Assembly: GCF_023370075.1 (NCBI RefSeq)
Contig: NZ_CP097149.1
Span: 682,001-746,000 of the forward strand
Direction: 5' to 3'
DNA from: Deinococcus sp. QL22
Lineage (GTDB): Bacteria > Deinococcota > Deinococci > Deinococcales > Deinococcaceae
DNA length: 64,000 nt
Positions 17,434 through 31,010 of this stretch are shown one piece after another. Each line of letters opens with the position of its first letter. Within the stretch, counting starts at the first letter, position 1. The position numbers were made by a program, and so were the translations under genes. Below the pieces are notes generated by a model. It did no database searches, was not told the DNA's origin, and saw nothing but the letters and a program-made list of their open reading frames with translations.

Positions 17434-19086
17434 ATGACCATTCGTGTGCTGCCCCCCCACATTGCCCGCCTGATCGCTGCGGGCGAGGTGGTGTCGCGCC
17501 CGCTGGACGTGGTGCGGGAACTGATCGAGAACGCGCTGGACGCCGGAGCCAGCCGCCTCGAAATTGAGATTGAGGGCGGCGGCTTGGGGCTGATGCGGGT
17601 GCGCGACAACGGTGCGGGCATCGCGGCAGACGGCGCGGCACTGGCAACGGTGCGGCACGCCACGAGCAAGTTGGAACCCGATGCAGACGCCGTGGAGCGC
17701 GTGACGACTTTGGGCTTCCGGGGCGAGGCACTCTGGGCAGCGGCTCAGGCGGGCGAACTGCATCTGGTGTCGCGTCCAGCGGCGCAGGTGGGCGCGTCTG
17801 AGGTGCAGGCCCACGGCGACGATGTGACGGTGCGGCGAACTTCGGCCCCGGCAGGCACCACGGTGACGGTGCGCCGCCTGTTCGCCCGCCTGCCTGCCCG
17901 CCTGCGAACCCAGGCCCCAGCCGCCGCCGAAGCGCGTGAAATTACTGTACTGGTGGGACGCTACGTGCTGCACCATCCCGGCCTGCACTGGCGACTGACC
18001 GTGGACGAGGAAGCTCGCCTGACCCACGCCCCCAGCGATCACCGGGGGGCGGTGGCGAGTGTGTACGGGCCGCTGAACGCCAACCGCGTGCTGAAGGTGC
18101 AGGCAAACGGCATTTGCGGTGTCATTTCCGGCCCCGAACTGACCCGCGCCCGCCGTGACCGGATGCATTTTTCGGTGAACGGGCGGCCTATCGTGGCCCC
18201 ACCAGAACTGGAAAAGGCTGTACTGGAAGGCTACGCCGAATTGCTGCCTGCGGGCGTGGCTCCGCTGACCGTGCTGGACATCCGGGTGGCCCCCGAAGAC
18301 CACAATCCCAACGTGCATCCGGCCAAACAGGTGGTGGCGTTGGCCGACCTTGCGGGCGTGGCGGCGCGGGTCAGGGAAGCCGTGCAAACTGCGCTGGCCA
18401 CGCATCCTCTGGCACAGGCCCGCCTCGCTCCCGCCCTGAGTTTGCCCACGCCGCCGCACACGCCCCGCGAACGGGCCAACTTTCCGGCGCTGCGGTTGTC
18501 GGGAGTGTTTCAGGGCCTGTACTTGCTGGCCGAGGGCGAGGGAGATTTGTGGGTGATAGACGCCCACGCCGCCCACGAACGCGCCCTGTACGAACAATTT
18601 GCCCGCGAACTGGGGGCCGCACCGCCGCTGGAATTGCCAGAGCCAGAGTTACTGCACCTGACACCCGAACAGACGGCCCGCCTGGCCGAACGCGGCGCGG
18701 AACTGCGCGGCTGGGGCCTGACCATCGAAGACTTTGGCGCGGGATTGGCCCGCCTGCGAACCCTGCCCGCCACCCTTGCCGCGCTGCCTGTGCCCAGGCT
18801 GCATCAGCAAATCATTGACGGTGCGCTGGGCGACCACCCCGACCCCCGCCGCGACGTCTTGGCCCGGCTGGCCTGCGCCCCGGCTCTGAAGGCCGGAATG
18901 CTGACCCTGGAGCGCGGCGAGGCGGTACTGGCTGCCCTGAACGCCTGCGAACAACCCTGGAGCTGCCCCCACGGACGCCCGACCACGTTGCGAATGTCGG
19001 AGCGCGAATTGGCCCACGCCTTCGGGCGGCGCGGCACGCGGGATGTGGCGCGGGGCCGGGACGAGGCCGAACGGGTGGGGCGCTAG
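17434..19086 (+). CDS. mutL: DNA mismatch repair protein MutL
   Basis: A 550-residue MutL. The N-terminal GHKL ATPase shows AAGEVVSRPLDVVRELIENA with the catalytic Glu and Mg-binding Asn, DNGAGI and GFRGEALWA. The C-terminal dimerisation domain has the sequence DAHAAHERALYE, which matches the nicking-endonuclease signature DQHA(x)2E(x)4E except for Ala in place of Gln, plus the CPHGRPT zinc/endonuclease motif. Strains lacking MutH use this endonuclease, so activity is likely despite the substitution. The start ATG is at 17434; a TAAACT box lies ten bases upstream. Confidence 0.97.
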   Translation: MTIRVLPPHIARLIAAGEVVSRPLDVVRELIENALDAGASRLEIEIEGGGLGLMRVRDNGAGIAADGAALATVRHATSKLEPDADAVERVTTLGFRGEALWAAAQAGELHLVSRPAAQVGASEVQAHGDDVTVRRTSAPAGTTVTVRRLFARLPARLRTQAPAAAEAREITVLVGRYVLHHPGLHWRLTVDEEARLTHAPSDHRGAVASVYGPLNANRVLKVQANGICGVISGPELTRARRDRMHFSVNGRPIVAPPELEKAVLEGYAELLPAGVAPLTVLDIRVAPEDHNPNVHPAKQVVALADLAGVAARVREAVQTALATHPLAQARLAPALSLPTPPHTPRERANFPALRLSGVFQGLYLLAEGEGDLWVIDAHAAHERALYEQFARELGAAPPLELPEPELLHLTPEQTARLAERGAELRGWGLTIEDFGAGLARLRTLPATLAALPVPRLHQQIIDGALGDHPDPRRDVLARLACAPALKAGMLTLERGEAVLAALNACEQPWSCPHGRPTTLRMSERELAHAFGRRGTRDVARGRDEAERVGR

Positions 19087-19087
19087 G

Positions 19088-20278
19088 TCAGCGGGTGAGC
19101 CTGGGCAGCCGATCTACTTCCCGCGCCGCCAAACCCAGATAGTAGGGCACATACTGGGGCCGCCAATTCGGAACCGTGCCGTGCCAGTCGCGGAAGCGGG
19201 CGTCGTACAGCACGGCGCGGTGCAGCAGGGCCAGCGGGATACTTTGGGCCAACAACACCGAGGCATCTGGGCAACCTAAAGTTTGCAGATAGGCCGTGCT
19301 CAGCCGGGATTCTAGGTCTGGACAAGCGATTCTGATGGGCAGCTTCGCCCGCGCTGGGTGCAGCGCAAAGGCCAGAAACCAGCCTGCATCCATAAACGGA
19401 TGTGCCGCGCTTGCCGCCTCGCTCCAGTCGAACCAGAGGCTCTCCCCTACTCCGGTCAGCGCATTCCTAGGATGGGCGTCGCCGTGTGCGGGTAGATCGG
19501 GGAGGCCGTGCGCCGCCAATGCCCCAAAACTGGCGCGGATGACGGGCCGCGCCGCTTGCAGGGTGGCAATTTTTTCGGGCTTCAAGCCCCAATCGGTGAG
19601 TGTGACCGTGTCGGACAGGAAGGCATCCACGCGCTGCGCCATGTCCAGCAAGGGAAAAGCGGGGCAGCCCAACGTGGCCAAAGCTGGGGCATCGGCTGCG
19701 GTTTGAAAATTGGCCAATTGGCGCAGGGCCGCCGTCCAAGCCTCAAGATTCCCCACGCCGTCCAGCAAGATTCCACCAGAGCTCGTAACCAGCGTTGCTG
19801 TCGCGGCGTCGGCGTGCAGCACAGGTGGAAGCAGGGCTGGGTGTTGCTGGGCCAGATGAGCAGTCACGGCCACCTCACGCGGATGGGCGGTGACTTTGAG
19901 GAACACCGAATCGCTTGACGTAGCCGCCTCGACCACCATCCCTAAATCGTTGCTAGACAGCAGTTTCAGCAGGCCAGCAGGAGGCAGTCCATACTCGCTC
20001 AGCACACCTTCCAATCGGGCCTTCAGAACAGGAAACCAGCCCAGACGCTGCCATTCCCGCGCTCCGGGCAGGGGTGGCACGGCGGCCACCGCCCACGCCC
20101 ACCCATCTGGAAGGAAGTCAGACAACGCCTGCAAGCGGGGCATACCTTCCAGGCCAAAACTGAGGCCACCGTCGTGCAGCAGCCAAGTTTCCAGATTCCA
20201 TTCAGCGCGGATCAGGGCGAGCAAGTCGGCCTGCGCCCCAGCAGGCAGCATCGGCCACTCGCCCGCCTGCCGCAACAC
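19088..20278 (-). CDS. aminoglycoside phosphotransferase-like kinase
   Basis: A 396-residue APH/ChoK-family protein: the catalytic loop LPAHGDAHPRNAL and the metal loop LWFDWSEA are plain, and SSDSVFLKVTAHPRE supplies the ATP-binding Lys. The substrate is unknown. Only a GTG (20278) is available as a canonical start; the upstream bases read in frame as PLIIWHPDGVR, which looks like real protein, so an unusual start codon or an earlier error is possible. It is convergent with mutL, one base apart, and just downstream of a lipoprotein gene. Confidence 0.85.
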   Translation of the reverse strand: MLRQAGEWPMLPAGAQADLLALIRAEWNLETWLLHDGGLSFGLEGMPRLQALSDFLPDGWAWAVAAVPPLPGAREWQRLGWFPVLKARLEGVLSEYGLPPAGLLKLLSSNDLGMVVEAATSSDSVFLKVTAHPREVAVTAHLAQQHPALLPPVLHADAATATLVTSSGGILLDGVGNLEAWTAALRQLANFQTAADAPALATLGCPAFPLLDMAQRVDAFLSDTVTLTDWGLKPEKIATLQAARPVIRASFGALAAHGLPDLPAHGDAHPRNALTGVGESLWFDWSEAASAAHPFMDAGWFLAFALHPARAKLPIRIACPDLESRLSTAYLQTLGCPDASVLLAQSIPLALLHRAVLYDARFRDWHGTVPNWRPQYVPYYLGLAAREVDRLPRLTR

Positions 20279-20331
20279 CCGAACGCCGTCTGGATGCCAG
20301 ATGATCAGGGGAGTGGGGTTGATGGGCGAGC

Positions 20332-20814
20332 TTATTTGCGCGACAGTTCCAAACTGCCGCTATTAAAAGCACTGTAATCATAAGATTTGGTGCTGGCCTT
20401 GCACACGCTGTGGGTCACGTATCCGGTGGCCCCTGCTCCGGTATAGCGGTTGCCCCGAATAAAAGTAGCGCGAATAACGTACTTGTCGGTAAATCCACCC
20501 TCACATACGCTGCCGCTGCCCAGATCGGCGGTCATGTCGGCGGTGACCGGGCTGGCATCGTACACGCTACGGGTGCCGACCACATTGAAGGTTTCTCCCG
20601 TATCACGGCTCTTGACCGTGCCCGTCACGCGCAAGTCCTTTTCGGCCACTGTCACGTCCAGCAGGGCGCTTTTGCCATCACTCCCCACGATCCGGCCTAC
20701 ATACTCGCCGCTGATGTCTATGTTGGCCTCGTTGGAGATGCTGCCGTAGTTGCAGGAGGCGAGGGCCAGAGCGGGCAACCACAGGGCAGGCAACAAACGG
20801 CGCGAAGTGGGCAT
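20332..20814 (-). CDS. putative lipoprotein
   Basis: A 160-residue protein with a lipoprotein signal: MPTSRRLLPALWLPALALAS then Cys21. The mature part is beta-rich (SGEYVGRIVGSDGKSALLDV, TGTVKSRDTGETFNVVGTR) and reminiscent of small envelope beta-sandwich proteins. The frame opens far upstream (20976) but the ATG at 20814 has a TACGAT box six bases before it. It is divergent from gltX across 76 bases. Function unknown. Confidence 0.75.
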   Translation of the reverse strand: MPTSRRLLPALWLPALALASCNYGSISNEANIDISGEYVGRIVGSDGKSALLDVTVAEKDLRVTGTVKSRDTGETFNVVGTRSVYDASPVTADMTADLGSGSVCEGGFTDKYVIRATFIRGNRYTGAGATGYVTHSVCKASTKSYDYSAFNSGSLELSRK

Positions 20815-20890
20815 GCGGTCATCGTAAACCATCCGGCCCCACCGCGTTGCCCTATCTGCGCCGTATTCCAAGAGGCCGTATCCTGAGCTT

Positions 20891-22348
20891 ATGTCTGACC
20901 AGTCTTCCTCTCCCACAACACGCCCCGTCGTGACCCGAATTGCGCCCAGTCCCACAGGTGATCCACACGTCGGCACGGCTTACATTGGCCTGTTCAACCA
21001 CACGCTGGCTCAGCAAGCAGGCGGCAAATTCATCCTGCGAATAGAAGATACAGACCGCAACCGCTACGTGCCCGACAGCGAAAAACGAATTTTTACGATG
21101 ATGCAGTGGTTGGGCCTCACGCCCGATGAAAGCCCTTTGCAGGGCGGCCCCAACGGCCCTTACCGCCAATCCGAGCGTTTTGACCTGTACGGCGACTATG
21201 CGCGGCAACTCGTGGCGTCGGGCGCGGCCTATTACGCCTTTGAAACATCGGAAGAATTGACGGCCCTGCGGGATGCGGCGCAGGCAGAAGGCCACATCAT
21301 CGCCGTGCCTTCCCGCGAACTAGACGCCCAGGACGCACAGCGACGTGTAGACGCCGGAGCCGAAGCCGTGATCCGCCTGAAGGTGCCGCACAACGGCGAA
21401 ACGGTGGTCAGCGACGTGCTCAGAAAACCGATTGCCTTCCAGAACCGCGAAATTGACGACAAGGTGCTGCTGAAGGCCGATGGCTACCCCACCTATCACC
21501 TTGCCAACGTGGTGGATGACCGCCTGATGGGCGTCACACATGTAGTGCGGGCCGAGGAATGGATCACGTCCACGCCCATTCATGTGCTGCTGTACCGCGC
21601 CTTCGGCTGGCCGGAACCCGTGTTCGCGCATATGCCGCTGCTCAGAAACGCCGACAAGTCCAAGATCAGCAAGCGCAAGAATCCGACGAGTGTGGAGTGG
21701 TACCAGCAGCAGGGCTACCTGCCGGGGGCCATGCTGAACTTCCTGGCAACGATGGGCTGGACGCACCCGGACGGGTTGGAAGTGTTCGACCTGGCCGAAT
21801 TTCGGCGCGTGTTCCGGCTGGAAGACGTGACGCTGGGCGGCCCAGTCTTTGATCTGGCCAAACTGAACTGGCTGAACGGCAAATACCTGCGCGAGGTACT
21901 GAGCGAGGACGAGGTCGCCCGCCGCCTGCACGCCTACCTGCAAGATCAGAAACACGACCTGCCGCTCGACGATTATTTCCGCGCTGTGGTGACGATGCTG
22001 ATTCCTCGCATGGAAGTCTTCTCGGAGTTTTTGGACAAGACCGGGTACTTCTGGTCAGAGCAGTACCCCGTGAACGAGAAGGCGCAGAAGGCCATAGACG
22101 ACGCCCGCCCGTTGCTGCCCGAACTGGCCTCGCGCCTGAAGAACCTGCCCACCTTTGACGCCGCCAGCATCAAGGAAGCCTTTGGCACGTTTGCCGAGGA
22201 ACAGGGCCTGAAACTGGGCAAAGTGATGCCGCCTGTGCGTGCAGCGGTGGCCGGGACGATGGAAAGCCCGGACTTGCTGACGGTACTGGAAACGCTGGGC
22301 CGCGAGCGCGTGGTGGCCCGAATAGAACGTGCGGCGCGGCCTGCATGA
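20891..22348 (+). CDS. gltX: glutamyl-tRNA synthetase
   Basis: A 485-residue class I synthetase charging tRNA-Glu. The HIGH-like motif is PSPTGDPHVGTAY (about 19-31) and the KMSKS loop is DKSKISKRK. The anticodon-binding C-terminal half is complete. It starts with ATG after TATCCT and six bases, so the mRNA is probably leaderless. Its stop overlaps the start of the DUF1304 gene by ATGA, so they are translationally coupled. Confidence 0.97.
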   Translation: MSDQSSSPTTRPVVTRIAPSPTGDPHVGTAYIGLFNHTLAQQAGGKFILRIEDTDRNRYVPDSEKRIFTMMQWLGLTPDESPLQGGPNGPYRQSERFDLYGDYARQLVASGAAYYAFETSEELTALRDAAQAEGHIIAVPSRELDAQDAQRRVDAGAEAVIRLKVPHNGETVVSDVLRKPIAFQNREIDDKVLLKADGYPTYHLANVVDDRLMGVTHVVRAEEWITSTPIHVLLYRAFGWPEPVFAHMPLLRNADKSKISKRKNPTSVEWYQQQGYLPGAMLNFLATMGWTHPDGLEVFDLAEFRRVFRLEDVTLGGPVFDLAKLNWLNGKYLREVLSEDEVARRLHAYLQDQKHDLPLDDYFRAVVTMLIPRMEVFSEFLDKTGYFWSEQYPVNEKAQKAIDDARPLLPELASRLKNLPTFDAASIKEAFGTFAEEQGLKLGKVMPPVRAAVAGTMESPDLLTVLETLGRERVVARIERAARPA

Positions 22349-22698
22349 GCTTTGTAGCTGGCCTGCTGGTGGCCCTGATTGCCGTGCTGCACGTGTACAT
22401 TCTGGTGTTAGAAATGTTCCTGTGGCGCACGCCCCGCGCCATGAAAGCCTTTGGTACGACGCCCGAATTTGCCAACGCCAGCGCAGCACTGGCCGCCAAT
22501 CAGGGCCTCTACAACGGCTTTTTGGCGGCGGGTCTGTTCTGGGGCTTGTTTACGCAGGCTCCGGCCATTCAACTGTTTTTCCTCGGCTGCGTGGCGGTGG
22601 CGGGTCTGTACGGGGCCGCCACCGCCAACCGCCGGATTCTGTTTATTCAGACTGTTCCGGCAGTGCTGGCGATTTTGGCCGTACTGATCGCAAAATAA
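22345..22698 (+). CDS. DUF1304 family membrane protein
   Basis: A 117-residue four-helix membrane protein of the DUF1304 family: SFVAGLLVALIAVLHVYILV, then WRTPRAMKAFGT and ANQGLYNGFLAAGLFWG are conserved pieces. It overlaps the gltX stop (ATGA). Function unknown. Confidence 0.9.
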   Translation: MSFVAGLLVALIAVLHVYILVLEMFLWRTPRAMKAFGTTPEFANASAALAANQGLYNGFLAAGLFWGLFTQAPAIQLFFLGCVAVAGLYGAATANRRILFIQTVPAVLAILAVLIAK

Positions 22699-22731
22699 GC
22701 TTCATCGCTCACTAAGCTCTACAGGAGAAGT

Positions 22732-22980
22732 ATGGTTGCCAACAGCAGTGGAGTAAGTCTCGAACGCCTCGCGGTAAAGGTGCTGCTGAAGCTTCAGGCC
22801 GAGCCGGGGCAATGGACAGCCCGCAGCCTTGCCCGCGAACTGGGCGAAACGGCCAACCGCGTGAACCGTATCGTGCTGGCGATAGAAGCCGAAATTGGCG
22901 TGGAACGGGACGGCGCTTACGGAAATCTGCGGGTGCTGGGTGCTGGCTCAGCGGGGGGCAGCGACGCTGGGACGGTCTAA
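22732..22980 (+). CDS. small winged-helix DNA-binding protein
   Basis: 82 residues with a helix-turn-helix-like segment (WTARSLARELGETANRVNRI) followed by IEAEIGVERDGAYGNLRVLG, which fits a wing. It has an AGGAGA ribosome site. Its stop codon and last codons (GGGACGGTCTAA) fall in the left arm of repeat copy C. It may be a small regulator; targets unknown. Confidence 0.7.
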   Translation: MVANSSGVSLERLAVKVLLKLQAEPGQWTARSLARELGETANRVNRIVLAIEAEIGVERDGAYGNLRVLGAGSAGGSDAGTV

Positions 22981-23113
22981 GGGTCAAGAGTCTGAGGGTC
23001 TAAGGTAAAGATCAGGTGGGGTGACGGCGGGGGCAGCTTCGGCAAGGCCAACGCCCAAGCACAAGCTTTTCGCAACCGCCCTTCGTAGATCCTTCGACCC
23101 TAGACCCTTAGTC
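22974..23113. repeat. dispersed inverted-arm repeat, copy C
   Basis: Left arm 22974-23005 (begins GGTCTAAGGGTCAAGAGTCT) and right arm 23086-23113 (begins TAGATCCTTCGACCCTAGAC). The left arm supplies the TAA of the winged-helix gene. The core is about 80 bases with GCCCTTC just before the right arm, as in copies D and E. Confidence 0.8.
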
Positions 23114-23214
23114 CCCGCGCCAGCAGCTGGCCCCTCCTCGCCCTGCTTGCCTCTACAATGCAGCCAAACGCTCGTTAGGCAATTCGGTGAGGTAAGCCGC
23201 GATAGGGAGACACG

Positions 23215-23652
23215 ATGGACACAGAACAGACGACAGACCGCCGGATTCGGGTTCTCATTGCCAAACCCGGCATGGACGGGCATGACCGGGGCGCGAAAGT
23301 GGTGGCGCGGGCGCTGCGCGACGCGGGCATGGAAGTGGTGTATACGGGGCTGCGCCAGACCGCCGAAATGATCGTAAACGCCGCCGTGCAAGAAGACGTG
23401 GATGCCATCGGCCTCAGCGTTTTGTCGGGCGCACATATGCACTATTTCCGCGAGGTCATGGCCCTGCTGCGCGAGCGGGACGCCACCGACATCATTGTGT
23501 TTGGCGGCGGCATCATTCCCGATCAGGATTTGCCGACGCTGAAGGAACTGGGCGTGGGCCGCGTATTTACGCCGGGAGCCAGCACCGAAGACGCCGCCAC
23601 TTACCTGAAAACGGCAGTGACCGCGCGTTGGCAAGCGCAGGGCGAGGCCTAG
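23215..23652 (+). CDS. cobalamin B12-binding domain protein
   Basis: A 145-residue protein equivalent to the C-terminal B12 domain of methylmalonyl-CoA mutase: the motif [10 protein letters not shown] (DxHxxG) provides the His that replaces dimethylbenzimidazole, followed by [11 protein letters not shown] and GGGIIPDQD. It is probably the stand-alone B12 subunit of a mutase whose large subunit is elsewhere. It has a GGGAGA ribosome site. An MFS transporter gene starts 18 bases after the stop. Confidence 0.92.
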   Translation: MDTEQTTDRRIRVLIAKPGMDGHDRGAKVVARALRDAGMEVVYTGLRQTAEMIVNAAVQEDVDAIGLSVLSGAHMHYFREVMALLRERDATDIIVFGGGIIPDQDLPTLKELGVGRVFTPGASTEDAATYLKTAVTARWQAQGEA

Positions 23653-23669
23653 ATGCCCAAGCTCAGGCG

Positions 23670-24851
23670 ATGAGCGCCAGCAGCGTCCAGATCACCCGCA
23701 GCGATTATTTGCGTTTGGCCCCGCTGTACACGGCTCAGGCCCTGGCAACGGGCGCGACCACCGTCAGCACCGTCCTCGCCAGCCTGGTCATGAGTGGGCT
23801 GGGCAGCGAACATCTGGCGGGCCTGCCCAGCACCCTGATCAGTGCGGCGGCGGCGTTGTCGGCAGGCGCTTTCGGGGCGCTGATGTTGCGCTCCGGGCGG
23901 CGCTTGGGGCTGGGGCTGGCCTTTGCGCTGGGGGCGGCAGGCGCGGTGGTGGGCTTTGCCGGGGCACGGGCAGGCTTGGTGCCTGTATTCCTGCTGGGCG
24001 CGGTCATGATGGGCGGCGCTCAGGGCGGCTACCAGCAGGCCCGCTACGCCGCCGCCGAAAGCGTGCCGGAATCGCGGCGCGGCACGGCGCTGGGCGCACT
24101 GATGCTGATGAGCGTGCTGGGTTCCTTCCTGATGACGGGCGCGTCGGGTGTGGTGGAAGGCATCGGCGCGGGCCTAGGCGTCAGTGCCGAAGTGGGCGGC
24201 TGGCTGATGGGCGGGCTGCTGCTGGCGGTGGCCGCCGTGCTGATGGTGTTCTGGAAACCGCTGGTGGCTCCGGCAACTGTGGCTCCGGGGGCTGCGGTGG
24301 CTGCCGCGCGCCTGCACCTCCGCGCCGCCATGTCTATGCCGGGCGTGCGGTCTACGGGGCTGGCATTGGCCGCCGCACAGGGCATCATGGTCACACTCAT
24401 GAGCCTGACGCCGCTGCGGGCGCACCATGGGGGCATGGATCACACCGGAATTGCCGTGCTGATTTCGGGCCACATTCTGGGCATGTTCGGCTTCGGCTGG
24501 CTGACCGGGCCGCTGATAGACCGCTTTGGGCTGCGGCTGGGCTATATCGGCGGCTCGGTGCTGCTGGTGGCGGCGGCGCTCACGGCTCCTCTGGCGGGTT
24601 CGGCGTGGTTGGGGGCTAGCATGTTCCTGTTGGGATTGGGCTGGAATCTGGCGTTCGTCAGCGGTTCCAAAGCCCTGACCCGTTTTCCCGCAGTGCAGGG
24701 CGTCACCGATGGTCTGGGCTACGTCGCGGCGGGCACAGGAACCCTGCTGGGCGGCTTCGTTATTGCCCGCGCCGGATTCCCGCCCCTTGCCTACGCCTGC
24801 GCGGTGCTGGCCCTCCTGCCGCTGGTGAGCGCGTGGCGGGTACGGCGCTAG
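23670..24851 (+). CDS. MFS transporter
   Basis: A 393-residue major facilitator with about 12 hydrophobic segments and Gly/Ala-rich helices. The motif-A-like loop GPLIDRFGLRLGYIGG lies between helices 8 and 9. The cargo cannot be inferred; it follows the B12-binding gene closely and may be cotranscribed. The frame opens at 23628 inside that gene; ATG 23670 gives the natural cytoplasmic N-terminus. Confidence 0.85.
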   Translation: MSASSVQITRSDYLRLAPLYTAQALATGATTVSTVLASLVMSGLGSEHLAGLPSTLISAAAALSAGAFGALMLRSGRRLGLGLAFALGAAGAVVGFAGARAGLVPVFLLGAVMMGGAQGGYQQARYAAAESVPESRRGTALGALMLMSVLGSFLMTGASGVVEGIGAGLGVSAEVGGWLMGGLLLAVAAVLMVFWKPLVAPATVAPGAAVAAARLHLRAAMSMPGVRSTGLALAAAQGIMVTLMSLTPLRAHHGGMDHTGIAVLISGHILGMFGFGWLTGPLIDRFGLRLGYIGGSVLLVAAALTAPLAGSAWLGASMFLLGLGWNLAFVSGSKALTRFPAVQGVTDGLGYVAAGTGTLLGGFVIARAGFPPLAYACAVLALLPLVSAWRVRR

Positions 24852-24874
24852 ACCTTTACACCAAAGCAAAAATT

Positions 24875-24910
24875 AGGGCCGCAACCTCTTTGGGATTGCG
24901 GCCCTGCTTT
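24875..24910 (+). terminator. intrinsic terminator after the MFS gene
   Basis: 10-bp stem AGGGCCGCAA / TTGCGGCCCT with an 11-base loop, then GCTTTAG. Confidence 0.8.
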
Positions 24911-24939
24911 AGTCCAGCCTACTCTTAGGCAAGCTCTTT

Positions 24940-25029
24940 TGGCGGAACGGGAGAGATTCGAACTCTCGAACAGGTTGCCCCGTTACACACTTTCCAGGCG
25001 TGCTCCTTCAACCACTCGGACACCGTTCC
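24940..25029 (-). tRNA. tRNA-Ser (anticodon GGA)
   Basis: On the minus strand the acceptor GGAACGG (25023-25029) pairs with CCGTTCC (24944-24950), followed by discriminator G and an encoded CCA. The anticodon stem CACGC/GTGTG holds the loop CTGGAAA with anticodon GGA. The T loop TTCGAAT and a long variable arm (class II) fit tRNA-Ser reading UCC/UCU. Confidence 0.95.
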
Positions 25030-25039
25030 AGCGCACGCC

Positions 25040-25068
25040 AATCTAGCGGAGGCGCGGCCAAAAATCAA
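25040..25068 (-). promoter_or_regulatory. promoter of tRNA-Ser
   Basis: Minus strand TTGATT (25063-25068), 17-base spacer, TAGATT (25040-25045), about 10 bases before the mature 5' end. The -35 is part of the T-rich tail of the tatA terminator. Confidence 0.65.
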
Positions 25069-25103
25069 ATGCCCGTTAGGGTGACTGGCAGAGGAAAACG
25101 GGC
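25061..25103 (-). terminator. intrinsic terminator after tatA
   Basis: Minus strand GCCCGTT and AACGGGC stem with a 19-base loop followed by ATTTGATTTTT; the tail doubles as the tRNA-Ser -35 region. Confidence 0.65.
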
Positions 25104-25113
25104 AAAGCGTGTG

Positions 25114-25428
25114 CTAGACGTGCTCAGGCGCTTTTTCGGAAGTGGTGGGAGTGACGGCCTGCGCGGGCTGAGGCGTGACTTCCTTTGCCATAACCACACC
25201 GGGCGTCACGCCAGAGGCAACGATGGTCTGCACAGGCGCGGGGGCCACCGATTGGGCCGGGTCGCGCATACTGCCCTCAAACTCTTCTTTCAGGCCAGCG
25301 GTTCCTTTGCGGAATTCGCGGATGCCTGCGCCCAAGCTTTTGCCCAATTCGGGTAGCTTGCGGGGGCCGAACACCAGCAGGGCGATCAGTAAAATAACGA
25401 GGATTTCTCCGGGGCCGATATTGGGCAT
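25114..25428 (-). CDS. tatA: Sec-independent protein translocase TatA
   Basis: A 104-residue TatA/E-type protein of the twin-arginine export pathway. The short N-terminal membrane helix (PGEILVILLIALLVFGPRKLP) is followed by the amphipathic helix ELGKSLGAGIREFRKG and a low-complexity Pro/Thr/Val tail. ATG 25428 (MPNIGPGEIL) is the family start. Single gene; tatC is not nearby. Confidence 0.92.
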   Translation of the reverse strand: MPNIGPGEILVILLIALLVFGPRKLPELGKSLGAGIREFRKGTAGLKEEFEGSMRDPAQSVAPAPVQTIVASGVTPGVVMAKEVTPQPAQAVTPTTSEKAPEHV

Positions 25429-25634
25429 ACTAGGTACCTCCGTGTCGTACATAGAGTGGGTGGGCGGCGTCGTGCGCCTATCTTACGCCGTACCTCGCCC
25501 CGCCAAACGCAGCATGGGTGATAATTTGACAGCCATTGCCGAGGCTAAGGGGGCCGCGTCAGGGGGGTGTCTGCGTTAGGGGGTGTCTGGCTCTATACAG
25601 AGCCACGCCCCGCTGTAGCCCTTACGCTAGAGGC

Positions 25635-26171
25635 ATGGCCGACCCCAGCCTCGCGGTTCTGACAGCCATGATTACGCCCGCCGTACTGATTAGCGGCGCG
25701 GGCACCCTGCTGATGAGCACCAGCGCCCGCTTAGGCCGCAGCACAGACCGGGTGCGGGCACTCACCGCCCGCTTCAAGTTCTTAGTCAGTGAAGAAGGGC
25801 AACGGGAGCCGCTGGCCCGCGACGAAAAACGCATGATCATTCAGCAATTGCCGCGCCTGACCCGCCGCACCCGCTATATCCAGCGGGCCATGCAAGCCTT
25901 CTATCTGGCCGTCACGCTGTTGGTCTGCACCAGCATCCTGATCGGCGCGGGCAGCCTCGGCAGCTTCGACACGGGCCTGATGCCCATTCTCCTCGCCATT
26001 TTGGGCGCAGGCGGGCTGGCCTATGGGGCGCTGCTGCTCAGCTACGAAGCCACCCTCAGCGCCATTACCACCCGCGAAGAAATGCGCTTTTTGGAAAAAC
26101 TGGGAGCGCATTATGCGGGATTGTACGACGAGGGTGCGGAAGGTCTAAGGAGCGAGGGACTAAAGGTCTAA
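25635..26171 (+). CDS. DUF2721 family membrane protein
   Basis: A 178-residue membrane protein of the DUF2721 family: an N-terminal helix (AMITPAVLISGAGTLLMSTS), the conserved cytoplasmic RLGRSTDRVRAL and two more helices. The start ATG lies six bases after TACGCT, so it is probably leaderless. The last codons and stop (EGLRSEGLKV) are encoded by the left arm of repeat copy D, so the repeat has replaced the original C-terminus. Confidence 0.88.
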   Translation: MADPSLAVLTAMITPAVLISGAGTLLMSTSARLGRSTDRVRALTARFKFLVSEEGQREPLARDEKRMIIQQLPRLTRRTRYIQRAMQAFYLAVTLLVCTSILIGAGSLGSFDTGLMPILLAILGAGGLAYGALLLSYEATLSAITTREEMRFLEKLGAHYAGLYDEGAEGLRSEGLKV

Positions 26172-26240
26172 GGAAAAGAGTCAAACGCTGGCTAACGCTT
26201 TTTGCCCTTCCCTAGATCCTTCAACCCTTGACCCCTAGAC
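26142..26240. repeat. dispersed inverted-arm repeat, copy D
   Basis: Left arm 26142-26173 (begins GGTCTAAGGAGCGAGGGACT) and right arm 26211-26240 (begins CCTAGATCCTTCAACCCTTG); shortest full copy at 99 bases. Its left arm codes for the C-terminal tail of the DUF2721 protein. Confidence 0.8.
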
Positions 26241-26263
26241 TCGCCCCGCTACAACACAAACCC

Positions 26264-26298
26264 AAAAAAGCCCCCACCCGTTTCCGAGTGGGGGTCTT
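26264..26298 (-). terminator. intrinsic terminator after rpoC
   Basis: Minus strand stem ACCCCCAC / GTGGGGG with a short loop followed by CTTTTTT, 19 bases past the rpoC stop. Confidence 0.9.
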
Positions 26299-26316
26299 CC
26301 CTACTAACTTAAAGCT

Positions 26317-30963
<4,647 letters not shown>

Positions 30964-31010
30964 AGCAGTAGCTCCTGTGGTGGGAGGCGTGGTGGTGCTT
31001 GCTGGGGCGC

